64,000 nt of DNA from Pseudodesulfovibrio sediminis. Lineage in GTDB: Bacteria > Desulfobacterota > Desulfovibrionia > Desulfovibrionales > Desulfovibrionaceae. Every line of letters starts with the position of its first letter. Position 1 is the stretch's first letter. Of this stretch, positions 56,889 to 64,000 are shown piece by piece. The stretch covers positions 629,001 through 693,000 of the forward strand of contig NZ_AP024485.1 in NCBI RefSeq assembly GCF_020886695.1, read 5' to 3'. The position numbers and the translations under genes were made by a program. Under the pieces are notes generated by a model. The model ran no database searches. It was given only the letters and a program-made list of their open reading frames with translations, and was not told the origin of the DNA.

Positions 56889-58091
56889 ATGACCATATCC
56901 AATTTCAGTCTGCATACCGGCGAAACCGGCCCCCTGATTCAGGCGTCAACACCAGACAGACTTCGCGTTCCCATATACGGCATGACTCCAATCCTGGCGG
57001 AAGGCGATCAAGTGCTTGCCGGGACCAGGATCGCCCTGTCCAACAACGAAGACAGGGGTGACATGCACGCCCCTTTGGCTGGAACCATCAAGGCAGTCTA
57101 TCATGACTATATGCATATTGAGGTCACGGGCGAAGAACGGACAGAACCTCTCGTCCCCTGTTCCGAGTCCGGCAACGCCCTGCGAAAATGGCTCCGCGAC
57201 ATGGGCATCAACGTCGCACGCCTGAACCGGACACGAACACTCATCATCAATGGAGTCCCCCCTGAACCGGGAATATCCATATATGAACCACTTCTTCGCG
57301 ATTATCGAAAAGTTCTTGAGATCGGGCTGGATACGATTCAACGCATAGTCGAACCAATAAGAATCTTCATGGTGGTTGCCGAAGGCAATCAGACCAACGC
57401 CTTTGCCAACTGTACGGTCAAGCATGTTGCACCGATATATCCAAAGGGTTTGGACCCTCTGGTCATCAAAACCGTCACCGGCCAAGAAGTCCTTCCCGGC
57501 ATGCTGCCGAAAAATGGCACTATCCTGTCAGTAAAAGAGTTGTATTTCATTGGCCGTGTCATGGAATCAGGACGGCCTGTATCCGAAACGGTCATGACCC
57601 TTGGAACACAGAACCATCTGGTCAGGATCGGCACTCCAGTGGGATGGCTGACAAAGGAACTGGGAGTAAAGGTGCAGCCTGGTGACCGACTCGTTCTGGG
57701 AGGTGCCATGCGCGGGATGACTGCTGTCAATCTTGAACAAGGGGTGGACAAGCAAACCAACGGGCTTACGCTCTTCCGAAAGGAAGAAGGGCTCGAAACA
57801 ACAGACAATTTCTGTCTTGGATGCGGCGAATGTGAACGGCATTGTCCTTCACGCCTCATGCCGGGGATGATCAGCCGGTGTGCCGAATTCAAACAATTCA
57901 AACGCGCCGAGCGCTTCCATATTCATTCATGCATCGAGTGCGGCCTCTGTGGCTATTGGTGCACGGCCCAACGCCCGCTCCTGCAGTATATCCGACTGGC
58001 AAAATACGAGCTGGCCCTACTGGCAGGGGCAGAACTACCGCCGGATGTACCGATCAATGAGCGTGACAAAAAAGGAGATGCACCATGTTAA
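56889..58091 (+). CDS. rnfC: Rnf complex subunit RnfC, lacking the NADH/FMN loop
   Basis: A 400-residue subunit with the usual barrel-sandwich and SLBB parts and two [4Fe-4S] motifs near the C-terminus (CLGCGECERHCPS and CIECGLCGYWC). In most RnfC proteins the segment before LIIN reads GLGGAGFPTxxK and binds FMN and NADH, followed by a glutamate-rich AECEPY. Here that segment is missing (MGINVARLNRTRTLIING) and the next motif reads GVPPEPG. The protein is also short for the family. It should therefore still pass electrons but may not bind NADH. The open frame begins 69 bases upstream; the ATG at 56889 follows AGGAAAC. Overlaps rnfD by seven bases. Confidence 0.9.
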   Translation: MTISNFSLHTGETGPLIQASTPDRLRVPIYGMTPILAEGDQVLAGTRIALSNNEDRGDMHAPLAGTIKAVYHDYMHIEVTGEERTEPLVPCSESGNALRKWLRDMGINVARLNRTRTLIINGVPPEPGISIYEPLLRDYRKVLEIGLDTIQRIVEPIRIFMVVAEGNQTNAFANCTVKHVAPIYPKGLDPLVIKTVTGQEVLPGMLPKNGTILSVKELYFIGRVMESGRPVSETVMTLGTQNHLVRIGTPVGWLTKELGVKVQPGDRLVLGGAMRGMTAVNLEQGVDKQTNGLTLFRKEEGLETTDNFCLGCGECERHCPSRLMPGMISRCAEFKQFKRAERFHIHSCIECGLCGYWCTAQRPLLQYIRLAKYELALLAGAELPPDVPINERDKKGDAPC

Positions 58092-59071
58092 GGCCTCTCC
58101 AGCCCTTACTGACCGTTGCTGTCCCACCTCATGTTCACTGTGGCCGGTCAATCAAACGATACATGCTTGAGACACTCATAGCCTTGTTGCCCGCCGTGGT
58201 CATGGCCGTCATCGTCTTCAAACTGGACGGCTTGCGCGTCATGGCCCTGTCCTGTTCAATTGCCGTTGCCACTGAAGCCGCCTGCAACAGACTCATGAAC
58301 CGCGAACAAACCGTGGACGACTGGAGCGCACTCCTCACAGGATTGATCATTGCCTTCCTGCTCCCCGCATCCGCTCCATGGTGGCTGGTAACCATCGGCG
58401 CAGTCACCTCCATAAGTCTGGGCAAGATGATCTTCGGTGGTCTTGGCGGCAACCCGTTGTCCGCGCCACTGGTCGGCTGGGCAATCTGTCACATCTCCTG
58501 GCCCGCATTCATGGATACCAATGCTTCCATGATGATGTCCGGCCTTCCCGCGCCCTTACAACAAATCAAGTCCTTCGGTCTGGAATCCATTCAGCACCTT
58601 GACCCCATGTCCCTGCTCCTGGGCCAACAACTTGGCGGTCTGGGAGAGGTACACGTTCTCGCCCTGCTCGCCGGCGGCATATTCCTGCTCATACGGCACC
58701 ATATCCGTTGGGAAATCCCTTTTGGATTCATAGCAGGACTGCTGGGAACAGCCACGATCTACTGGCTTATTGACCCTACTGCATACGCTCAACCTCTTTT
58801 CCATCTCATGGCTGGAGGAGCCGTGTTCGGAGCCTTCTTCCTGGCGACGGATGCAGCCTCTTCACCGGTAGGCCTCGTGCCCTCCCTGCTTTTTGGGTTG
58901 ATAGGGGGCGCCATGGTCATCATCATCCGCGTATACGGCATCTACCCGGACGGTGTGCCCTTTGCCATTTTGCTAGCCAACCTGTTCACACCGCTCCTGG
59001 ACCGCATCCGGCCCAAACCATTCGGTGGTCCATACTCGTTTTTTGACGAGGACACGGAGGAAGCGGCATGA
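58085..59071 (+). CDS. rnfD: Rnf complex subunit RnfD
   Basis: A 328-residue integral membrane subunit with about nine or ten helices. The N-terminal PPHVHCGRSIKRYM and the loop GGAVFGAFFLATDAASSP are typical; the threonine in that loop is the likely site for covalent FMN attached by ApbE. AAAGGAG precedes the ATG. Overlaps rnfC and rnfG, supporting coupled translation. Confidence 0.94.
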   Translation: MLRPLQPLLTVAVPPHVHCGRSIKRYMLETLIALLPAVVMAVIVFKLDGLRVMALSCSIAVATEAACNRLMNREQTVDDWSALLTGLIIAFLLPASAPWWLVTIGAVTSISLGKMIFGGLGGNPLSAPLVGWAICHISWPAFMDTNASMMMSGLPAPLQQIKSFGLESIQHLDPMSLLLGQQLGGLGEVHVLALLAGGIFLLIRHHIRWEIPFGFIAGLLGTATIYWLIDPTAYAQPLFHLMAGGAVFGAFFLATDAASSPVGLVPSLLFGLIGGAMVIIIRVYGIYPDGVPFAILLANLFTPLLDRIRPKPFGGPYSFFDEDTEEAA

Positions 59072-59646
59072 GAGAAATGATCAAAATGATTCTGGTCCTG
59101 TCGCTCATCTGCGGCCTGTCCGGACTGACCCTGGCCACGGTCCGGGAAGCCACCAGCAAACGTATTGAAGAGCAGGTTCTTACCTACGTCCAAGGCCCGG
59201 CTCTTGATCAAATATTCAGCGACTACGAAAACAATCCCGTCAATGACCGCAAGGTCTTCGAGCTCCCCGAAGGGGCTGTCACTGTCTTTCCGTTCATGAA
59301 GGGAGGCAAACTCGAAGGCGTGGCCTTTGAAACCTTCGGCGTCGGCTATGGCGGCAAGGTCGGCATCATGGTCGGCTTCACGCTTGACGGGACCACCCTC
59401 CAGGGGATCGGCATCACCACCATGAAGGAAACCCCCGGCCTCGGAGCGCGCGCAACCGAGCCCGTCTTCCGAGACCAGTTCAAGGGGCTCGCCACCGACT
59501 CGATCGCTCTGGATAAACAGGGCGGCACCATCGCGGCCATATCCGGTGCGACCATTACCTCGACCGCAACGGTGACAGCCGTCAATGAAGCCATACAGAT
59601 TTTCGATAGAATCAAGGACAAACTCCCCAACGCATGGGGTCCCTAG
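59068..59646 (+). CDS. rnfG: Rnf complex subunit RnfG
   Basis: A 192-residue subunit with one N-terminal membrane helix and a periplasmic FMN-binding domain. The flavinylation motif is ISGATITSTA (residues about 152-161), where ApbE couples FMN to threonine. GGAGGAAG precedes the ATG, which overlaps rnfD by four bases. Confidence 0.94.
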   Translation: MREMIKMILVLSLICGLSGLTLATVREATSKRIEEQVLTYVQGPALDQIFSDYENNPVNDRKVFELPEGAVTVFPFMKGGKLEGVAFETFGVGYGGKVGIMVGFTLDGTTLQGIGITTMKETPGLGARATEPVFRDQFKGLATDSIALDKQGGTIAAISGATITSTATVTAVNEAIQIFDRIKDKLPNAWGP

Positions 59647-59655
59647 GATACCGTC

Positions 59656-60333
59656 ATGAGCACATTGTGGAAAGAACTCTCAAAAGGTCTCTGGCAGGAC
59701 CTGCCGCCGTTCAAACTGGTTCTCGGCCTGTGTCCGGTACTGGCTGTCACCAAAACAGCGTATAACGGTTTCGGCATGGGGTTGGCCGTCATTTTTGTCC
59801 TGGCCCTGTCCAACCTGTTGGTGTCCCTTCTGCGGAAGGTCATCCCGGCCAAGGTGCGCATCGCCTGCTTCATCGTGGTCGCTGCCTCTCTGGTGGTCTG
59901 CGTTGAACTACTCATGCAGGCCTATGCCTATCCGCTCTACCAGCAGCTCGGCATCTTCGTCCCGCTCATTGTGGTCAACTGCATCATCCTGGGCCGCGCC
60001 GAAGCCTTCGCCTCCAAGAACCCGATTCTTCTGGCCGTGGCCGATGGACTTGGCATGGGCATAGGCTACACTCTTTCCCTGACGTTTCTCGGCTCCATTC
60101 GTGAACTTTTCGGATACGGGACATGGTTCGGCATGCAGGTCATGGGCGACTGGTATGAGCCTTTCACCTTCATGGTGGAAGCACCCGGCGCTTTCGTCTG
60201 CCTGGGTGTCGTGTTGGCAGGCATGAATCTTCTGACCAACTGGCAGCGCAAATCAAAAGGACTGGAAGCGGTTGAAGGCCCTGTTCACGACTGCAAAACC
60301 TGCGGCATGTGCGCAACCAAACCGGGAGCATAA
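59656..60333 (+). CDS. rnfE: Rnf complex subunit RnfE
   Basis: A 225-residue membrane subunit of the NqrD/RnfE family, with six helices and the inverted-topology signature LGLCPVLAVTKTAYNGFGMG. The C-terminus ends CKTCGMC, an extra cysteine cluster. Together with RnfA it holds a membrane [2Fe-2S] cluster. Confidence 0.94.
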   Translation: MSTLWKELSKGLWQDLPPFKLVLGLCPVLAVTKTAYNGFGMGLAVIFVLALSNLLVSLLRKVIPAKVRIACFIVVAASLVVCVELLMQAYAYPLYQQLGIFVPLIVVNCIILGRAEAFASKNPILLAVADGLGMGIGYTLSLTFLGSIRELFGYGTWFGMQVMGDWYEPFTFMVEAPGAFVCLGVVLAGMNLLTNWQRKSKGLEAVEGPVHDCKTCGMCATKPGA

Positions 60334-60335
60334 TC

Positions 60336-60845
60336 ATGAAGCGCATTTTCGTCATAGCATTCTTCATTCTCTCACTCCTTCTGATCTGGAGTCCGGCCAG
60401 AGCCGAGCCGCCCACCAAAGAAAGTATGATGGACATGATTGAACTTTCCGGTGCTCTGGAAATGATGCAACCGATGCTTGAACAACTGAGAGCAAGAGCC
60501 CAGACACAAATTAAACATCAAAACCCCAACATGCCTGAAAAAGCGCTCACCATCATAAATGAGGAGATGCAGGCAGGCGTCAAGATCATGGTCATGGAAA
60601 TACTGGCCAAAATGGCGGACTACTATTCCAAGCACTTAACGCAAAATGAGGTCGATGAAATCATCACGATTTACAAGTCTCCGGCCTGGAAAAAATATGT
60701 CGCTGTCGGAAAACAATATTTGGCTGATGAATACGTTACACTCCTTCAGGTCGAGATACCCCGCATGACCAAGGAACTCCTCATGCGCGTATTTACCCGT
60801 CTGGAAAACAAAGGCCTGCTCAAGAACAACGAAAAGGGGGCATAA
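60336..60845 (+). CDS. DUF2059-type exported protein inside the rnf operon
   Basis: A 169-residue protein with a clear signal peptide (residues 1-23, ending SPARA before EPPTKE) and a helical body. The C-terminal part (LTQNEVDEIITIYKSPAWKKYVAVG) matches DUF2059, a periplasmic family of unknown function. It sits between rnfE and rnfA, with GGGAG before its ATG at 60336 and a one-base overlap with rnfA, so it should be made together with the complex. It is not a known Rnf subunit. Confidence 0.82.
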   Translation: MKRIFVIAFFILSLLLIWSPARAEPPTKESMMDMIELSGALEMMQPMLEQLRARAQTQIKHQNPNMPEKALTIINEEMQAGVKIMVMEILAKMADYYSKHLTQNEVDEIITIYKSPAWKKYVAVGKQYLADEYVTLLQVEIPRMTKELLMRVFTRLENKGLLKNNEKGA

Positions 60846-61420
60846 TGGACTACTTCGTACTCATCATCGCCGCCATCTTTGTCAACAACATCGTATTGGC
60901 GCAGTATCTTGGCAACTGCCCATTCATCGGCACATCCAAAGAGTCCAGTGTCGCCATAGGCATGGGCCTGGCCGTTGTCTTCGTGGCCACAATGGCGGCA
61001 TGCATCACCTGGTGTGTACAACAATTCATGCTGGCCCCCAATGATTTGGACTACCTTCAGACCATAGCCTTTATTCTGGTTATTGCCGCATTGGTCCAAT
61101 TCGTGGAAATGTTCCTGAAAAAAGTCATCCCTCCGCTCTACAAATCTCTGGGCATCTTTCTACCGTTGATCACCACGAACTGTGCGGTTCTCGGTATCGC
61201 CATCATCTGCCAGCGAGAAGAATTTTCCTTCATCGAAACACTCGTCTTTTCCATGGCATCCGGTTTCGGTTTCATGCTCGCCCTTGTGGTACTGGCAAGT
61301 ATACGAGAACGTCTAGATCTTGCACGAGTTCCCGTGTCCATGAAAGGCACCCCGCTCGGACTGATCATGGCCGGATTGATGTCCCTCGCATTCTTCGCAT
61401 TCAAAGGCATGGCCTCCTAG
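60845..61420 (+). CDS. rnfA: Rnf complex subunit RnfA
   Basis: A 191-residue membrane subunit of the NqrE/RnfA family with six helices. NNIVLAQYLGNCPFIGTSK at the N-terminus and LGIFLPLITTNCAVLG in the middle contain the cysteines that, with those of RnfE, bind the membrane iron-sulfur cluster. Follows the DUF2059 gene with a one-base overlap. Confidence 0.95.
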   Translation: MDYFVLIIAAIFVNNIVLAQYLGNCPFIGTSKESSVAIGMGLAVVFVATMAACITWCVQQFMLAPNDLDYLQTIAFILVIAALVQFVEMFLKKVIPPLYKSLGIFLPLITTNCAVLGIAIICQREEFSFIETLVFSMASGFGFMLALVVLASIRERLDLARVPVSMKGTPLGLIMAGLMSLAFFAFKGMAS

Positions 61421-61426
61421 GAGTAT

Positions 61427-63538
61427 ATGGATATGATCACAGCTTCCGTACTCGTCCTGTTCGGCATTGGCCTGACCGCAGCTGTTATCCTGGCTGTGGC
61501 TTCCAAGGTGCTCTATGTCTACGAAGATCCACGCATCGCCCAGGTGGAAAGCGTGCTCGCCGGAGCCAACTGCGGAGGCTGCGGCTTCCCCGGTTGCGCA
61601 GGAGCCGCCCAGGGCGTTGTCGATGGCAAGGCCGGAGCCACAGTCTGCGTTATCGGAGGGGATGAAGTCGCCAAGAATGTCGCTGCCATCATGGGCCTCG
61701 ATTTCTCTTCCGTGGAGAAAAAAATCGCCTTTGTAGACTGCACCGGTGGCACCCGCGCTGAAGAAATCTATGAATATCAAGGCGTCAAGGATTGCCGCGC
61801 CCAACACATGCTGTACAGCGGCTCCAAGATGTGCCCTGAGGGATGTCTCGGATACGGCACCTGCGTGACAGCCTGTCAGTTTGGCGCCATTGCCATGGGG
61901 CCAGACGGTTACCCCGTAGTCGACCCGGAACTCTGCACCGCATGCGGTGGATGTGAACAGGTCTGTCCACGCGGCGTCATCACCATCTGGGGCATGACCG
62001 CACGGATCAAACATCTCAACGAGAACACGGACTGCCTGGCCCCGTGTCGGCAGCGCTGCCCCGGACAGATCAATATTCCCCGCTATATTGAACAGGTTTC
62101 ACGCGGTGACTTCGCCGGTGCACTGGAAACCATTCGTGAACGCATTCCCATGCCCCTGTCCATCGGACGAGTCTGCCCTCACCCCTGTGAAGGCGTCTGC
62201 CGCCGCGGTCATGTCGACGAATCTGTCGGTATCAACATGATCAAACGGTTTGTAGCCGACTGGGAAATGAACTCCGGTCAACGTCTGCCCATCTCCTGCG
62301 CCCCGGAAAATGGCCGAAGAGTTGCCGTGGTCGGTGGTGGTCCGGCCGGACTTTCCTGCGCCTTCTTCCTGCGCAGACTGGGATACAGTCCGACCATCTT
62401 CGAGTCCATGCCCAAGCTCGGCGGCCAGCTCAGATACGGCATCCCTGAATACAGGTTGCCCAAGTCGGTACTCGACTGGGAGATCGAGGGCATCCTCGGA
62501 CTGGGGGTTGATGTCGTCACGGAACAACTTTTCGGCAAAGACTTCACACTCGACTCTCTGGCAGAAGACGGCTTCGAGGCAGTCTTCCTCGGCATCGGAG
62601 CATGGATGAACATGACCCTCAGGATCGAAGGCGAAGATTCCATCGGCGTGGAAACCGGCACGGAATTCCTGACAAAGGTCGGTCTCGGAGTCGATACCGG
62701 CATAGGCAAAAGGGTCGTGGTCATCGGTGGAGGCAACACGGCCATTGATACGGCCCGCTCCAGCGTCAGACTCGGCGCACACGTCACCATGATGTACCGG
62801 CGCACCAGAGACGAGATGCCGGCGCACATAGAGGAAATAGAAGGAGCGGAAGAGGAAAGTGTCAAGTACCTGTATCTCGCCGCCCCCAACCGTATCATCG
62901 CGGATGAGTCCGGCCATGTAACACACGTCGAATACATCCAGATGCAACTGGGCGAACCCGATGACTCCGGCCGTCGCCGCCCTGTTCCCATTGAAGGTTC
63001 GGAATCGCTCATAGAGTGCGATACGGTCTATACTTCCATAGGCCAAAAACCCGAACTCTCATGTCTATATGATGAAAACGGCGCATGTACACTGGAAGAG
63101 ACTCGATGGCGCACCCTGGGTGCCGACCCGGAGACCCTGCAAACAGCCATTCCCAATGTGTTCACAGGCGGCGACATGCACACCGGGCCGGCGCTGGTAA
63201 TCACTGCGCTGGGTGAAGGTCGAAAAGCAGCCAGATCAATAGATCAATATCTGACTGAAGGCGTGCCCCATGTCTCCTCAAACATACAGCGCGAACTGAT
63301 TCCGTACACCATGTTTACTGACGTCCCGGATGTCGGCTACAGGAAACGCTCCGCTCTACCACATCAAATAGAATGTGATGAACGGATGTGCACATTCAAG
63401 GAAATTGAAGGCCCGTTGAGCCTGGAAGAAGTCAAACATGAAACATGCAGATGCCTTCGTTGCGGCCTGACCTGCTATAATAGAGATATGGTGGAAGGGC
63501 AGGAATGTCAGGCAGAGGATTGTATCAAAAATCCCTAA
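61427..63538 (+). CDS. rnfB: RnfB fused to a GltD-like FAD/NAD(P) oxidoreductase
   Basis: A 703-residue fusion, about twice the size of a normal RnfB. Residues 1-28 are the membrane anchor; 49-74 bind a [4Fe-4S] cluster (CGGCGFPGC plus C74); 136-180 form two ferredoxin clusters (CPEGCLGYGTC, CTACGGCEQVC). Residues about 200-650 are a module like the small subunit of glutamate synthase or NfnB: cysteine-rich CLAPCRQRCPG and CPHPCEGVC, the FAD loop VVGGGPAGLS (301-310) and the NAD(P) loop VIGGGNTAIDTA (432-443) followed by YRRTRDEMPA. A C-terminal cysteine cluster (from about 674) ends the chain. It likely takes electrons between ferredoxin and NAD(P)H. GGAG precedes the ATG. Last gene of the operon. 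Confidence 0.93.
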   Translation: MDMITASVLVLFGIGLTAAVILAVASKVLYVYEDPRIAQVESVLAGANCGGCGFPGCAGAAQGVVDGKAGATVCVIGGDEVAKNVAAIMGLDFSSVEKKIAFVDCTGGTRAEEIYEYQGVKDCRAQHMLYSGSKMCPEGCLGYGTCVTACQFGAIAMGPDGYPVVDPELCTACGGCEQVCPRGVITIWGMTARIKHLNENTDCLAPCRQRCPGQINIPRYIEQVSRGDFAGALETIRERIPMPLSIGRVCPHPCEGVCRRGHVDESVGINMIKRFVADWEMNSGQRLPISCAPENGRRVAVVGGGPAGLSCAFFLRRLGYSPTIFESMPKLGGQLRYGIPEYRLPKSVLDWEIEGILGLGVDVVTEQLFGKDFTLDSLAEDGFEAVFLGIGAWMNMTLRIEGEDSIGVETGTEFLTKVGLGVDTGIGKRVVVIGGGNTAIDTARSSVRLGAHVTMMYRRTRDEMPAHIEEIEGAEEESVKYLYLAAPNRIIADESGHVTHVEYIQMQLGEPDDSGRRRPVPIEGSESLIECDTVYTSIGQKPELSCLYDENGACTLEETRWRTLGADPETLQTAIPNVFTGGDMHTGPALVITALGEGRKAARSIDQYLTEGVPHVSSNIQRELIPYTMFTDVPDVGYRKRSALPHQIECDERMCTFKEIEGPLSLEEVKHETCRCLRCGLTCYNRDMVEGQECQAEDCIKNP

Positions 63539-63545
63539 AAAAGGG

Positions 63546-63574
63546 TTGCAAACTGAAAGTCTTGCATATATATT
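63546..63574 (+). promoter_or_regulatory. Probable sigma-70 promoter of tRNA-Val
   Basis: TTGCAA (63546-63551) and TATATT (63569-63574) are 17 bases apart, about 40 bases before the tRNA. Confidence 0.55.
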
Positions 63575-63614
63575 TTTGCTCCCTTGTGACAAAACTCGTA
63601 CAAGGAACTGAAAT

Positions 63615-63691
63615 GGGCGATTAACTCAGCTGGTCAGAGTGCCATCTTCACACGGTGGAAGTCGGCAGTTCAAATCTGCCATCGCCCACCA
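63615..63691 (+). tRNA. tRNA-Val (anticodon CAC)
   Basis: A 77-base cloverleaf with acceptor stem GGGCGAT / ATCGCCC, discriminator A and encoded CCA. The anticodon stem is CCATC/GGTGG, and the loop TTCACAC gives anticodon CAC. The TpsiC loop is GTTCAAATC. Confidence 0.93.
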
Positions 63692-63701
63692 TCGAAATTA
63701 C

Positions 63702-63753
63702 AAAGAATACCAGGCATCCCAAATTTTTATAGGGCCTGGTATTCTTCTTTTTT
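63702..63753 (+). terminator. Rho-independent terminator of tRNA-Val
   Basis: A stem of about 13 bp (AAGAATACCAGGC with GCCTGGTATTCTT) and a T run follow the tRNA after ten bases. Confidence 0.88.
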
Positions 63754-64000
63754 ACTCTTCATAGGCAACACGGAATTCACCTATTTTATGCCCTTTTTCA
63801 CCCTGTTTTAATAAATTTGGCACACGAATTGGTACATGCAACCCGTGATAAAAAAAGAGTCATAGCTATCAAGCTACAATTTTTTATAATTTATGGTGCC
63901 GGGCGGGTGTTGTAAATAAAAATCGACGAACTGAAGGACTGTACGGAGCCAGTGGGGTATCCACCTACAAAGAACAGAACAGCCTGTTTATTCGAGCACA
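63754..64000. other. Unassigned window end after tRNA-Val
   Basis: An AT-rich stretch without a supported gene. On the minus strand a frame is open from the window edge to a stop near 63893 (about 35 codons) and another short open stretch lies at 63758-63860. Either could be the tail or remnant of a gene, but neither resembles a known family. No copy of the tRNA 3' end (an integration scar) was found. Confidence 0.35.

Overview
The window reads as a chromosome segment of a motile, anaerobic sulfate-reducing deltaproteobacterium of the Desulfovibrionaceae, most like Desulfovibrio or Pseudodesulfovibrio. The evidence is a dissimilatory DsrC with both C-terminal cysteines, a single-chain pyruvate:ferredoxin oxidoreductase, an Rnf operon headed by a periplasmic decaheme cytochrome c, and the flhA-flhF-flhG-fliA-cheY-fliL gene order. 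The genus is inferred from gene content, not from a search. Coding density is high, base composition is fairly even, and I see no insertion sequence, prophage or CRISPR array.

Layout. 0-5 kb: a GNAT acetyltransferase, a Na/phosphate-type transporter with a PhoU-like tail, an unknown anchored protein, and a persulfide-dioxygenase-like MBL/double-rhodanese protein whose ribosome binding site lies in a long hairpin. 5-7.2 kb: an MFS transporter fused to the flavinyltransferase ApbE. 7.5-15.4 kb: pyruvate:ferredoxin oxidoreductase, a CstA-family transporter and a LytS/LytR-type two-component system, together a probable pyruvate uptake, sensing and use module. 15.5-17.1 kb: three small exported proteins beside tRNA-Lys. 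17.2-32.4 kb: DsbD-like reductase, iron alcohol dehydrogenase, NfeD-like/flotillin pair, M24 peptidase, HisH/HisF, moaC-dnaJ-rpoZ, a TtcA-like enzyme and an M23 peptidase. 32.5-41.9 kb: flagellar export, placement, sigma-28 and motor genes. 42-46.9 kb: lpxC, prmC, prfA, a DUF1385 gene, rpmE and dsrC. 47-50.8 kb: YcaO-TPR, a methyltransferase, a Tim44-like protein and a response regulator. 51-56 kb: HD hydrolase, degenerate receiver-TPR protein, sterol-desaturase-like oxidase, atypical thioredoxin reductase and a PilZ protein. 56.1-63.7 kb: decaheme cytochrome, rnfC-D-G-E-(DUF2059)-A-B, then tRNA-Val.

How the parts fit. Pyruvate enters by the CstA-type carrier and is oxidised by PFOR to acetyl-CoA and reduced ferredoxin. 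Rnf can oxidise ferredoxin and pass electrons across the membrane, and its RnfD and RnfG subunits carry covalent FMN that ApbE attaches; the only ApbE here is the MFS fusion. The Rnf operon is unusual: RnfC has lost the glycine-rich NADH/FMN loop, while RnfB carries a GltD-like FAD/NAD(P) oxidoreductase module. Together with the decaheme cytochrome this suggests an Rnf variant with a rebuilt pyridine-nucleotide site and a periplasmic cytochrome branch. The two observations I rate most worth testing are this Rnf architecture and the MFS-ApbE fusion as a candidate flavin exporter plus flavinyltransferase.
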